The notes: generated by a model from the letters alone, not told the origin. A stretch of DNA of 64,000 nt from Deltaproteobacteria bacterium (GCA_016937155.1 JAFGWM010000071.1:1-64000); one strand, 5' to 3'. Shown: positions 1 to 7,938, counted from the first letter of the stretch. A program made the numbers and translations.

Positions 1-7
1 ACACACG

Positions 8-145
8 GTGTACGAATAAGCCAGTTGGCCATAGAGCGACTAAATATGGAAGCCTGAAGCGGTAAAGTACTGAAAAGAAGGACTCAGGAGGCAAAATCGA
101 TAGGAGAACTGTAATCTGAAACGGCAAATCCTAGTTAAAACGATA
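8..145 (+). other. Possibly structured non-coding stretch
   Basis: No convincing coding frame covers bases 1-337 on the plus strand. The first 145 bases contain several short complementary segments that nest well: GCC 20-22 with GGC 27-29, CCTGA 53-57 with TCAGG 84-88, ATCG 96-99 with CGAT 141-144, and TAGGA 101-105 with TCCTA 129-133. The compact, G/A-rich unpaired segments look more like a folded RNA than ordinary AT-rich spacer. A decayed 5' part of a group II intron is one idea, because the stretch begins GTGTACG at base 8, but I cannot confirm it. From 146 to 286 I see only AT-rich spacer. Confidence 0.2.
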
Positions 146-286
146 CAAAATAAGCGCGAGAAACCACAAAAATCCACAAATTATACTTAAAATCAGCAAA
201 TATTCAGCAACAGAAACAGGTGGTAAAAAAACAGAGAGGAAAATTAAGATACTATAAAAACTAACCCGGGTGGGTAATTTGAAAAC

Positions 287-320
287 AAAAAAAAAGCCAT
301 CCACAGGGGATGGCTCTTTT
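287..320 (-). terminator. Rho-independent terminator of the small lipoprotein gene
   Basis: On the minus strand the 8-bp stem AGCCATCC/GGATGGCT (arms 308-315 and 295-302) is followed by a run of T residues (A-run 284-294 on the plus strand). It lies 18 bases past the stop codon of the minus-strand gene at 338-568, as expected for its terminator. Confidence 0.85.
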
Positions 321-337
321 CTAAATCGTAACCAAAA

Positions 338-568
338 TTATTTGGTAGCTGGTTTTTCTTCGGCTTTGGGAGCTTCAGTTGTAGCAGCAGGGGTAGCATC
401 CTTTGTAGGAGCTGGTGTTGTGTCAGCTGGCTTTGCATCATCAGCAGGTTTTGTGTCAGCTGGTGCATTGTCTGTGCTGGGGGTTGTTTCTTCGCCTTTA
501 TCTTTTTTGCATGCTGCAAAAGACATGGCAAGTAATGCTACTGCGAGAATTGCGAATAATTTCTTCAT
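338..568 (-). CDS. Small Ala/Pro/Thr-rich lipoprotein
   Basis: A 76-residue protein. The N-terminal signal peptide (MKKLFAILAVALLAMSFAAC) ends in a lipobox-like FAAC with Cys20, so it is probably lipidated and held in the envelope. The mature part is low-complexity: KKDKGEE, then repeated PADxKPAD/TPA units rich in Ala, Pro, Thr, Asp and Lys, ending in KPATK. It has no fold that I recognise. An AAAGGA ribosome binding site sits about 8 bases before the ATG, and a strong terminator follows the gene, so it is probably monocistronic. Similar tails act as flexible spacers in small bacterial lipoproteins, but no specific role can be assigned. Confidence 0.75.
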   Translation of the reverse strand: MKKLFAILAVALLAMSFAACKKDKGEETTPSTDNAPADTKPADDAKPADTTPAPTKDATPAATTEAPKAEEKPATK

Positions 569-701
569 TTCAATAGTCCTTTCTGTTCATCTGAAACAAA
601 TGGATTTCAGTTCAAAATTAGCGTTATCTTTGGTACAACATCTTAAAATTTTTGTCAATAAAACTTAATCTCTTTTTTTTCATGAATTTAAACTGATAAA
701 A

Positions 702-713
702 TCCAGTACTGGA
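702..713. promoter_or_regulatory. 12-bp perfect palindrome, possible operator
   Basis: TCCAGTACTGGA is a perfect 12-bp inverted repeat in the spacer between the divergent lipoprotein gene and nqrA, about 155 bases before the nqrA start codon. Its place suits a dimeric regulator, but a single site of this length can occur by chance. The rest of 569-867 is AT-rich, and I see no clear promoter in it. Confidence 0.25.
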
Positions 714-867
714 CGGGGCTTATGCAGAGTATTTAAAATTAAATGAATTGAGTGTATTCACTAAAATTGATCTACTTTCTGAAGACATTTTTTTTTATTT
801 TTCTTTGGTGAAATTTTTCTTGATTAGATCAGGTTATATGACATTACTTGTATCAGGAGCTAAGAGA

Positions 868-2205
868 ATGAGACAAAATAAATGTATATTATTTTCTGGA
901 GGAAAAAAATATAACATAAATATATCAAAGAGATCAGATGTTGAAAAACAAATCGTTATGAGCAAAGGCTTGTTAGAACTGAGCAGTAGATATTATGAGT
1001 TTAAGCGTATTTTAGTTAAGGAAAATGAAGTAATTGAGCCATTCACAGGTATTGCCAGAACAGATATTTTTTCCGAAACTTTTGAATTTGTTCTGCCTTG
1101 CAGAGTAAGAATCAATAGAATTGATTATCGAAAAAAGACTGTTGAATTTACTGTGCTGGAAGATCCTGTTAGCCCAAGTGCTGATCTCCTGATTTCTGAA
1201 AAAATGAGAAGATCCGGAATCTGGATGGAAATATTTGATCCTGTAAGAGGCTCCTGTGCGGATCCCTTTATAACCCCATTTGAAATATTTATTTCGCTTT
1301 CAAATAACGAGCCTCCATACTCCGGAAATGAAGAAAATTGTCTCGAGCATGCATATCAGTATATATCAGAAATAATTGATGTAACACCAGAATTTAGAGG
1401 AGTAAAAATTAATTTTCTATTTCCTGAATCATGGAGAAAAATACCAGAAACTCAAGGTAATTTCACATTTCACTGTATAGAGGATAAATATCCGGCCTTC
1501 TTCCCAGGTGTCCTATTTACACAGAAGAAGTATCTCTACGGATTCAGTGATAACTCTGTCAGGTATTGGCATTTTGATTTCATTACTCTTGAGAAAATTC
1601 ATCAACTGGTTGTAAAAAATGAGTTTAATTATCTAACCCCGGTGGATGTTTTTAACTGTAATGATTATGGAAAATTGAATATCAGGCCATGGACATTGAT
1701 TAGTGATCTTGTGGAAAATGATTTGGACAACAGGGTTATTCGTGGAGGTCTTCTTACTGGTTTGGAAGGTATAAACTCTAATTCTGTACGTCCTCATGAT
1801 CGTTCGCTTACGTTTATATCAAATCCTAAAACCAGAGAAATGCTTCAGTTTCTGAGACCGGGGTTTGATCGTGACAGTTATTCCCCTTTGGTTGCATCCT
1901 GGTATTTTCCATCCCGAAAATCAGAAGTAAATGCTGGATTAAGGGGTGAAAAACGGATGTGTATAGAATGCGGTTATTGTGAAACAATTTGTCCCGCAAG
2001 GCTGGAACCCTCCATATTATGGAAACTTACAAAAGATCGTGATGAAAGGTTTTATCAGGAGGCTATAGAACTGGGTTTACGACGATGTATGGAATGTAAT
2101 CTTTGTAGTTATGTGTGTCCTTCAAAAATCGAACTGGGGCATACAATAACAGCAGCAAAACATAATTATTTTATTGAACAGGAACATTGCAGGAAGGAAA
2201 AATAA
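868..2205 (+). CDS. nqrA: NqrA-like subunit with two [4Fe-4S] motifs
   Basis: A 445-residue protein, first gene of a six-gene Na+-translocating NADH:quinone oxidoreductase-like operon. I start it at ATG 868 because AGGAG lies 9 bases upstream. An in-frame TTG at 748 has no such site and would add an unconvincing extension. NqrA-like traits are the block around residues 290-300 (RVIRGGLLTG) and the EMLQFLRPGFDRDS segment near 324-337. The C-terminus has two full ferredoxin-like motifs: Cys365/368/371/375 (CIECGYCETICP) and Cys407/410/413/417 (CMECNLCSYVCP). As I know the family, classic Vibrio NqrA lacks the first motif, while RnfC, its ancestor, has both. The protein may therefore bind two [4Fe-4S] clusters. 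No rnfB follows and the last gene is nqrF, so an Nqr-type complex is favoured. Confidence 0.8.
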   Translation: MRQNKCILFSGGKKYNINISKRSDVEKQIVMSKGLLELSSRYYEFKRILVKENEVIEPFTGIARTDIFSETFEFVLPCRVRINRIDYRKKTVEFTVLEDPVSPSADLLISEKMRRSGIWMEIFDPVRGSCADPFITPFEIFISLSNNEPPYSGNEENCLEHAYQYISEIIDVTPEFRGVKINFLFPESWRKIPETQGNFTFHCIEDKYPAFFPGVLFTQKKYLYGFSDNSVRYWHFDFITLEKIHQLVVKNEFNYLTPVDVFNCNDYGKLNIRPWTLISDLVENDLDNRVIRGGLLTGLEGINSNSVRPHDRSLTFISNPKTREMLQFLRPGFDRDSYSPLVASWYFPSRKSEVNAGLRGEKRMCIECGYCETICPARLEPSILWKLTKDRDERFYQEAIELGLRRCMECNLCSYVCPSKIELGHTITAAKHNYFIEQEHCRKEK

Positions 2206-3278
2206 TGAAATTCATTAGGAAATTCCTTGATAAAATCACAGAAAAGACTACTTCCGGACCTGCGAGGTTTATTAATCCACTTTTTGAAGCTGTAAATACT
2301 GCCCTGTTTGATCCGGATATTCCAGTCGACAGATCTCCGTATATAAGGGATGCCCTGAATGCAAAGAGATACGTTTTTTCAGTAGTTATTGCATTAACCC
2401 CGGTGCTTATGATGAGCACATGGTATTACGGTTACAAAGTGCTGCTGATGCTTTTGCTGGCTTATGGTATTGGAGGATTCATTGAGGCTCTATTTGCATA
2501 TTTCCGGAAAGAGACCATTTCAGAAGGTTTTCTCGTTACCGGGTTACTGTTTGTACTGATATTTCCAGTTACAATTCCTCTTGGGGTTTTTGCTGTTGCT
2601 GTAGTTTTCGGAATAATTTTTGGAAAAGAGGTTTTTGGTGGTGTTGGACACAATGTTTTTAATCCGGCTCTTGTTGGAAGATTATTTGTGTTTTTATCCT
2701 GGCCTAGAGCAGTCAGCCCCCCGGTTTATTTAAAACCAACTGAAAGACTATTCGAATATGCTTCGTCAACGATTGATGCTGTTTCACAGGCTTCCCCGCT
2801 TGCTCTTTTTAAGGGTACTGGTGTAAGTTCATCTTTTTCCACTCTTTTTCTTGGACCAAAACCAGGATGTATTGGAGAAATAAGCAGCTTACTTATTATT
2901 GCAGGTGGTATTTATCTCATTCTTATGAGGGTGGTTAATCTCAGGATACTTATTTCAATTTTAACTGCTGTTGTGTTGACACATTTTATTTTGTCACTTT
3001 TTAATACATCGATGATGCCCCTCTCATTGCAGATTACAGGAGGTGGCCTTTTGCTTGGTGCATTTTTTATGTCAAGTGATCCTGTAACCAGTCCCCGAAG
3101 TAATTCCGGGAAATATATTTATGGGGCTTTTATAGGTACCGGGGTTGTTATTTTCAGGCATTTTACACCTCTCATTGAAAGTATGATGTTCTCGATACTT
3201 CTGGGAAATGCGTTTTCCCCTCTTATGGATGAAGCAGCCATACATTTCCGTAAGAAAAAGGAGAGCAGTTATGAATAA
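2205..3278 (+). CDS. nqrB: Na+-NQR subunit B (membrane, FMN-binding)
   Basis: A 357-residue polytopic inner-membrane protein of the NqrB/RnfD family. Its ATG shares the last A of the nqrA stop (TAATG), with AGGAAGGA upstream. The conserved GHNVFNPALVGR stretch is at residues 148-159, and hydrophobic helices cover most of the chain. NqrB normally carries FMN bound covalently to a Thr in a (S/T)xAT motif by the flavin transferase ApbE. Here the matching segment is DAVSQASPLA (191-200), with Ser197 where Thr is expected. At 357 residues it is shorter than the roughly 410 of Vibrio NqrB and nearer to RnfD. It overlaps nqrC by 8 bases. The subunit should take part in Na+-coupled electron transfer to quinone. 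Confidence 0.88.
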   Translation: MKFIRKFLDKITEKTTSGPARFINPLFEAVNTALFDPDIPVDRSPYIRDALNAKRYVFSVVIALTPVLMMSTWYYGYKVLLMLLLAYGIGGFIEALFAYFRKETISEGFLVTGLLFVLIFPVTIPLGVFAVAVVFGIIFGKEVFGGVGHNVFNPALVGRLFVFLSWPRAVSPPVYLKPTERLFEYASSTIDAVSQASPLALFKGTGVSSSFSTLFLGPKPGCIGEISSLLIIAGGIYLILMRVVNLRILISILTAVVLTHFILSLFNTSMMPLSLQITGGGLLLGAFFMSSDPVTSPRSNSGKYIYGAFIGTGVVIFRHFTPLIESMMFSILLGNAFSPLMDEAAIHFRKKKESSYE

Positions 3279-3888
3279 AGGAATGGGTAAGGCTCTGCTT
3301 GTGACAATTATTATTGCTACTGTATGTGCTCTGGGTCTGGCATTTACAGAAAAAATGCTTCGAAAAAGGATTATTGATAATCAGGCTCTAGCTGAATCCA
3401 AATCACTGCTGAAAGTTCTTGGATTTAAGGATGTTAAACCATCTGAAATTAATGATATTATGAAAAATTCTGTTAAAAAGATACAGTTTGGAACATCTTT
3501 TTACCACAAGGCAACTAATGTTCAGGGGAAAATAATTCTGGCTTTTCCAATGAAAGGGAAAGGACTGTGGGGACCAATAAATGGGTATATAAGCACCGAT
3601 GAAACCCGAAGAACCATAGTTGATTTAATCATTACACGCCAGGAGGAGACACCTGGACTTGGAGCAGAAATTGAGAGTGAATCATTTTACTCTCAGTTTC
3701 GTGGAAGGAAAATTTTTGCAGATGACAATCCATCTGTGGTTAAAATTTCAGTTGCTCCGGGACGACGGTCTTCAGGAGAATATGAAGTTGACGGTATCAG
3801 CGGTGCCACTGAAACCTGTAAGGGTGTAAATAACATGATCAGAAATACTCTGACAAAAGCCATGGAGTACAGTCATGTCCAAAATTAA
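3271..3888 (+). CDS. nqrC: Na+-NQR subunit C (periplasmic FMN subunit)
   Basis: A 205-residue protein with one N-terminal membrane helix (about 8-25) and a periplasmic FMN-binding domain. The signature GKGLWGPINGYI is typical of NqrC and differs from RnfG. The flavin attachment motif DGISGATETC near residues 170-179 has the canonical SGAT threonine, and ETPGLG precedes it, as in the family. It starts at ATG 3271 with AAGGAGA upstream, inside the end of nqrB, and overlaps nqrD by 14 bases. FMN attachment would need ApbE, which is not in this window. Confidence 0.92.
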   Translation: MNKGMGKALLVTIIIATVCALGLAFTEKMLRKRIIDNQALAESKSLLKVLGFKDVKPSEINDIMKNSVKKIQFGTSFYHKATNVQGKIILAFPMKGKGLWGPINGYISTDETRRTIVDLIITRQEETPGLGAEIESESFYSQFRGRKIFADDNPSVVKISVAPGRRSSGEYEVDGISGATETCKGVNNMIRNTLTKAMEYSHVQN

Positions 3889-4480
3889 AAAGATATTTCT
3901 TAACGGAATATGGCTGGAAAACCCTGTATTTCACCAGGTTCTGGGAGTTTGCAGTGCACTGGCTGTAACTACCCGGGTTAAAAATGCAGTGGTAATGAGT
4001 GCCGCAGTTATCATTGTCGCTGCTCTGACAAATTTTACAGTAAGTGTTCTTCGAAAGATTATTCCTTTCAACCTGAGACTTATTATTGAAATGATCATCA
4101 TTTCAACGTTTGTGGTTATTTTCGATATAATTTTGAAAGCCTGGTTTTTCGATATGTCCAGACAATTGGGTCCCTATGTTAGTCTCATTATTACAAACTG
4201 TATTATACTTGGTCGAAGTGAAGCTTTTGCACTTAAAGAAGGGCCTGGACTGAGTTTTCTGGATGGAATTGCTTCAGGTCTTGGATATACCTTAATACTG
4301 TTGAGTGTCGCAACTGTCAGGGAAATACTTGGAACCGGTAGTTTCTGGGGTTATAAACTGATTTCCGATGCAGATATCCCGGCTAGAGGTTTATCCATGG
4401 CAGGTGGTGCATTCATTGTGATGGGAGTTCTTATCTGGGTGATGAATTCAATAAAGCTCTCCGGTAATAAGGAGGTTTGA
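3875..4480 (+). CDS. nqrD: Na+-NQR subunit D (membrane)
   Basis: A 201-residue integral membrane protein of the NqrD/RnfE family with about six helices. Family hallmarks are ENPVFHQVLGVCSALAVTT near the start and the inverted-topology mate ITNCIILGR. The Cys in each of these segments corresponds to the residues that hold an iron centre between NqrD and NqrE inside the membrane. It starts at ATG 3875 within the 3' end of nqrC, and nqrE begins 2 bases after its stop, so translation is coupled. The length matches the family. Confidence 0.93.
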   Translation: MSKIKKIFLNGIWLENPVFHQVLGVCSALAVTTRVKNAVVMSAAVIIVAALTNFTVSVLRKIIPFNLRLIIEMIIISTFVVIFDIILKAWFFDMSRQLGPYVSLIITNCIILGRSEAFALKEGPGLSFLDGIASGLGYTLILLSVATVREILGTGSFWGYKLISDADIPARGLSMAGGAFIVMGVLIWVMNSIKLSGNKEV

Positions 4481-4481
4481 A

Positions 4482-5102
4482 ATGGAACATTCACCTGTTC
4501 TTATTCTTATTGCGGCAGTTCTTACCAATAATATAGTATTTTCAGGTTTTTTGGGAATGTGCAGTTTTATAGCACTTTCCAGAAGAATTGATACAGCGGT
4601 GGGGATGGGTTTTGCAGTGACTTTTGTCAGTACCTTCACCACAGCCCTGAACTGGCTTATATATCATTATGTTCTTAAACATGGTGCACTTTCAGGGGTT
4701 TCTTTTCTGGATGGTGTCAATCTTGAACCATTTACAATGATAGTATTTATTGCTGTAATCGCATCATTTGTTCAGGTAGTGGAACTGATTATTCAGAGAA
4801 TATCTCACTCTCTTTATCAGGCACTTGGTATCTTTCTTCCTTTGATCACAGTAAACTGTGCGATACTGGGGGTTTCTCTTTTTATGGTAATTCGAGGATA
4901 CGGTTTTATTTCTTCAGTTGCTTTTGGTTTTGGTAGTGGTCTTGGATGGATGCTGGCAATTGTCTTGATGGCCGGTCTGCGTAGAAAAATGAGATTTTCA
5001 AAGATACCACCCGGGCTTGAGGGCATCGGAATCACCATGATTACAACGGGGATTCTTGCAATGATATTTATGGTTTTCAACGGTATGGTCAGGATAAACT
5101 GA
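4482..5102 (+). CDS. nqrE: Na+-NQR subunit E (membrane)
   Basis: A 206-residue integral membrane protein homologous to NqrD and RnfA. It shows TNNIVFSGFLGMCSF near residues 15-29 and ITVNCAILGVSLF further on. The two cysteines are the expected iron ligands shared with NqrD. GGAGG lies just before the ATG. Its stop overlaps the nqrF start as ATGA. Length and helix pattern fit NqrE well. Confidence 0.93.
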   Translation: MEHSPVLILIAAVLTNNIVFSGFLGMCSFIALSRRIDTAVGMGFAVTFVSTFTTALNWLIYHYVLKHGALSGVSFLDGVNLEPFTMIVFIAVIASFVQVVELIIQRISHSLYQALGIFLPLITVNCAILGVSLFMVIRGYGFISSVAFGFGSGLGWMLAIVLMAGLRRKMRFSKIPPGLEGIGITMITTGILAMIFMVFNGMVRIN

Positions 5103-6184
5103 TGTCTTTTTTACTAAGTGTACTTATTTTCATACTGATTATTACCACGTTAAGTGGTGGTGTTCTTGTTTTTACCAGACTTCTTACTCCGAAGGGTCAG
5201 ATAAAATTGAACATCAATAACTCTCAAAAGATTTTTTCTGTAAACAGGGGAGAAACTCTCCTGAATCTGCTTTATTCGAACTCTATCTTTATTCCATCAG
5301 GTTGTGGAGGAAAAGGTAGTTGCGGCCTCTGTAAGGTTAAAATCATAAGTGGAGAAAAAACACCACATCCCCATGAACAGGAATTTCTTTCTGCATCTGA
5401 TATGAAAAATGGGGTCAGATTAAGCTGCCAGATGAAATTGTTCGCCGATACAAGTGTTGAAATAAGTAAGGATTTTCTTGATGCTAAATTGAGAATAGCT
5501 GTTTTGGAGAAGACTACAATGGTGACTGGTGATATCCGCGAGATTATCTTCAGTTTGCCTGAACCTCTGTATTTCAACTGTGGTCAGTATATTCAGGTGC
5601 TTATCCCAGGTGATGATCAGGATAAAAACTTTAGGGCATACTCTATTGCTTCTCCCTCAGAGGAAACTTTGAGATTTGCCCTAAATGTAAAACTTATCCA
5701 GGGAGGAATGGGTAGCACCTATCTGCATTCACTCAAGGAAGGGGAACAGATTCAGTTTACAGGGCCTTATGGTGAATGGATGGTCGATGCATCTGAGACA
5801 ACCGATCTGCTTCTTGTTGGTGGAGGGGTTGGAATGGCACCAATGAGAAGTATTGTACAGACTGTGCTTTCTACTAACCCCAGGAAAAAAGTAACATTCT
5901 TCTTTGGCGGGTGTACCTTGAATGATCTTCTTTTCAGAGATGATTTTGAACGTCTGGCCAGTGAATATAAAAATTTTACTTATATATGTGCGGTCAGTGA
6001 TGAACTAAAGGAATGCACTGAAAGAAAGGGTTTTATTCATAAAGCAATTTCAGATGAGTATTCTCCTCCTTCCTCGGATTGCCAAGTTTTTCTGTGTGGT
6101 CCCCCGGTAATGATAGATGCTGTTAATGATGTTCTGATTGATAAAGGTATTGAAGAAAAAGATATTTTTTACGACAAATTCTAG
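5102..6184 (+). CDS. nqrF: Na+-NQR subunit F (NADH entry: FAD, 2Fe-2S)
   Basis: A 360-residue NADH-oxidising subunit. It has an N-terminal membrane anchor (about 3-25), then a plant-type [2Fe-2S] domain with Cys68, Cys74, Cys77 and Cys109 (CGGKGSCGLC ... SCQM), then a ferredoxin-reductase module. The latter has RAYSIASPS for FAD, GGGVGMAPMRS for NADH, FLCGPPVM, and the C-terminal YDKF. It accepts hydride from NADH and passes electrons on to the membrane subunits. It is shorter than the roughly 407 residues of Vibrio NqrF but keeps every functional motif. This gene is the main argument for Nqr over Rnf, since Rnf complexes have no NqrF. It is the last gene of the operon, and I see no strong terminator in 6185-6356. 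Confidence 0.93.
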   Translation: MSFLLSVLIFILIITTLSGGVLVFTRLLTPKGQIKLNINNSQKIFSVNRGETLLNLLYSNSIFIPSGCGGKGSCGLCKVKIISGEKTPHPHEQEFLSASDMKNGVRLSCQMKLFADTSVEISKDFLDAKLRIAVLEKTTMVTGDIREIIFSLPEPLYFNCGQYIQVLIPGDDQDKNFRAYSIASPSEETLRFALNVKLIQGGMGSTYLHSLKEGEQIQFTGPYGEWMVDASETTDLLLVGGGVGMAPMRSIVQTVLSTNPRKKVTFFFGGCTLNDLLFRDDFERLASEYKNFTYICAVSDELKECTERKGFIHKAISDEYSPPSSDCQVFLCGPPVMIDAVNDVLIDKGIEEKDIFYDKF

Positions 6185-6356
6185 TTTTCTTTAAGGTGTT
6201 TTAACATCACGTTAATACATGTGATTTGAAAAAAATTAATCAGGGGCAAAATAAAAAATGCTGAAAATTTGATTGCAACTGATCTTGGCATTAATATCTC
6301 CAGCATGTTGGATGTGTGTCTGCACACTACCAATTGAAGTCTGAAAGGAGTTATCC

Positions 6357-6890
6357 ATGAGTATTCTTGCTTCTGGAACAATTGAACATCATATATGCGA
6401 GGTTTGCGGTGCCAAAGTTACCCAGTTGAGAAGGGGGAGATGTATAAGCTGTTATAATAAATGGGTTGAGAGCCAGCCTGTTCCTGTGGGTGCCAGTTGC
6501 AGGATATGTGGAGAAAGAAGAAGAGAGAATATTCAGCGTACAGAGCTTTTAGGGAGATGGTATAATCTTTGTCACACCTGTGCATACCGTTCCACAAGGC
6601 TTTCTCCAATGCCTCATCATATTGAAGGAATAAAAATGGCACTGGAGAGAAACAGAAGATTTGGTGATAGGCGTCTGGGAGATGAGGATGAGCGCAGGAT
6701 AAAGAGAGAAAGAAGAGTGGGAGAGAGAAGGGTGATATTTCTTGAGGAATCGGATCTCCTTTGGGATGACGATGATCTGTATCTGGATTATGATGAGCCA
6801 ATTGAAGGAGAGGTTACAGGTGTTTTTCAGAAATTTGATCGAAAAAGCCTTGAAACGGACTCTCCTGAAGACCTACAGTTGGAGATCTGA
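6357..6890 (+). CDS. Four-CxxC putative zinc-binding protein
   Basis: A 177-residue cytoplasmic protein of unknown function. The first half has four CxxC pairs: Cys14/17, Cys29/32, Cys48/51 and Cys72/75, spaced as two zinc ribbons. The second half is strongly charged, with an Arg-rich region around 97-125 (RRFGDRRLGDEDERRIKRER) followed by an acidic stretch (DDDDLYLDYDE). AAAGGAG precedes the ATG. The stop is 2 bases before the SDR gene start, so the two are probably co-transcribed. Zinc ribbons plus a basic tail suggest nucleic-acid or protein binding, which is inference only. Confidence 0.7.
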   Translation: MSILASGTIEHHICEVCGAKVTQLRRGRCISCYNKWVESQPVPVGASCRICGERRRENIQRTELLGRWYNLCHTCAYRSTRLSPMPHHIEGIKMALERNRRFGDRRLGDEDERRIKRERRVGERRVIFLEESDLLWDDDDLYLDYDEPIEGEVTGVFQKFDRKSLETDSPEDLQLEI

Positions 6891-6892
6891 TA

Positions 6893-7540
6893 TTGTCAGG
6901 TAACGTATTAATCGCCGGAAGTACTTCCCGTATAGGAAACCATCTGATTTCATATTTCAAAACCAAGGATTACAAAAGGGTATTTGGGGCATCAAGAAGA
7001 TTTGATTCTGCTGTTTCCACAGAAAATTACATTCAGATTAGCTCTGAAGGACTTATTTTTATTCCGGAGCATATCGAACTTGCAATAATTACTATTGGAG
7101 ATCATATCCCATCTCCTGTGGGGACATCACCGGATGTGATTCAGAAAATTATTAATTCAAATCTCACCACGGTGATAAGTATTGTCCATCAACTTTCTGA
7201 TTCCATGAAAAATGGAAATATTATTGTATTCAGTGATGCTCTTGTTTCCAGAGTTGTGAGAGAATACAGCGCATATTATGCAGCAAAAGCAGGTCTGGAA
7301 ACATTTGTAAGGGCGATTGCAAGAGAGATGGCTCCTGAAATACGGATTAACTGTATTGCTCCTGGAATTATGAATCTGAAAAATTCAGCTAAAGAGGATG
7401 CTTTAGAGAGATGGTCCGCAAAAGTACCCCTTGGAACCCTCGGTGGTATGCAGTCCGTGGTGACTGCTGTTGAATTTATAGTTGAATCTGAATACATGAC
7501 AGGGAGTATCGTGAAGATTGATGGCGGAATTTCCTGTTAA
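6893..7540 (+). CDS. Short-chain dehydrogenase/reductase
   Basis: A 215-residue SDR-family oxidoreductase. The Rossmann cofactor motif GSTSRIG is at residues 9-15. The catalytic Ser is probably Ser114, and the YxxxK pair is Tyr128 and Lys132 in YYAAK. NCIAPGI and the C-terminal MTGSIVKIDGG are typical of the family. The start is TTG 6893, backed by GGAG 10 bases upstream and the 2-base gap from the preceding gene. The N-terminus lacks the usual TGxxxGxG glycine pattern, so it is a divergent member. The substrate cannot be told; fatty-acyl, sugar or pterin reduction are all possible. It overlaps the next, convergent gene by 4 bases. Confidence 0.82.
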   Translation: MSGNVLIAGSTSRIGNHLISYFKTKDYKRVFGASRRFDSAVSTENYIQISSEGLIFIPEHIELAIITIGDHIPSPVGTSPDVIQKIINSNLTTVISIVHQLSDSMKNGNIIVFSDALVSRVVREYSAYYAAKAGLETFVRAIAREMAPEIRINCIAPGIMNLKNSAKEDALERWSAKVPLGTLGGMQSVVTAVEFIVESEYMTGSIVKIDGGISC

Positions 7541-7809
7541 TTGCAAACGCTGTCACAGTCTCTGTCTTCACAGTCGGTGAAACCATCGAGATCATCATCA
7601 ATTCCGTTGGTACAATTTTCCGGACGAATACACACTGAATCACAATCTCTGTCTTCACAGTCTGTAAAACCATCAAAATCATCATCAATTCCATTGGTGC
7701 AATTTTCAGTCTCTATTTGAGGTCCGCTTGGATCAAAGGTACAGCAGGTCAAAGAAGTTGCTAAAACCAAAAGAAAAAGGAATAATGGCCACCGCATGAC
7801 ACGCATCAT
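7537..7809 (-). CDS. Minimal MopE-type repeat lipoprotein
   Basis: A 90-residue lipoprotein. A signal peptide ending in a cysteine (TSLTCC) is followed by two nearly identical units of the form ENCTNGIDDD(F/L)DGFTDC plus EDRDCDSVC. The acidic, cysteine-bearing units are of the same type as the CDGxDNDCDGxxDE repeats in the two giant proteins at 53223-59809. Such repeats are thought to bind metal, probably calcium, and to be disulfide-stabilised. Nothing else is in the mature protein. The start is ATG 7809 (another ATG is at 7800). The gene is convergent with the SDR gene and overlaps its stop. Confidence 0.75.
   Translation of the reverse strand: MMRVMRWPLFLFLLVLATSLTCCTFDPSGPQIETENCTNGIDDDFDGFTDCEDRDCDSVCIRPENCTNGIDDDLDGFTDCEDRDCDSVCN
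7554..7707. repeat. Two 67-bp direct repeats within the lipoprotein gene
   Basis: Bases 7554-7620 and 7641-7707 are near-identical copies at an 87-base period (29 codons). They encode the two metal-binding-type units. Most differences lie at third codon positions, which suggests a tandem duplication kept under protein-level selection. Confidence 0.85.
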
Positions 7810-7938
7810 ATCCTACACCTTCTTTTTTACAAGATGTGAAAAGACGCGTGGATTTGTGCACTGGTTAAAGTTTAAAACATTGTTTAGATAATTAATTCTT
7901 GTTTAAACAGACTCTTTTTTCATTCAGGTTTTTTTAAG

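Noticed and set aside
748-867. A longer NqrA reading starting at TTG 748
   Set aside because: No ribosome binding site is there, and the added residues do not match the family; ATG 868 has AGGAG at the right distance.
868-6184. Calling the operon rnf
   Set aside because: There is no rnfB, the last gene is a full nqrF with FAD, NADH and 2Fe-2S motifs, and NqrC has the Nqr-type GKGLW signature.
6418-6801. A 127-codon frame opposite the four-CxxC gene
   Set aside because: The plus-strand gene has a strong ribosome binding site and a coherent Cys pattern; the minus frame has neither.
7554-7707. Direct repeats that could be taken for a CRISPR array
   Set aside because: They lie in a coding frame, number only two, have no spacers of regular length, and differ mainly at third positions.
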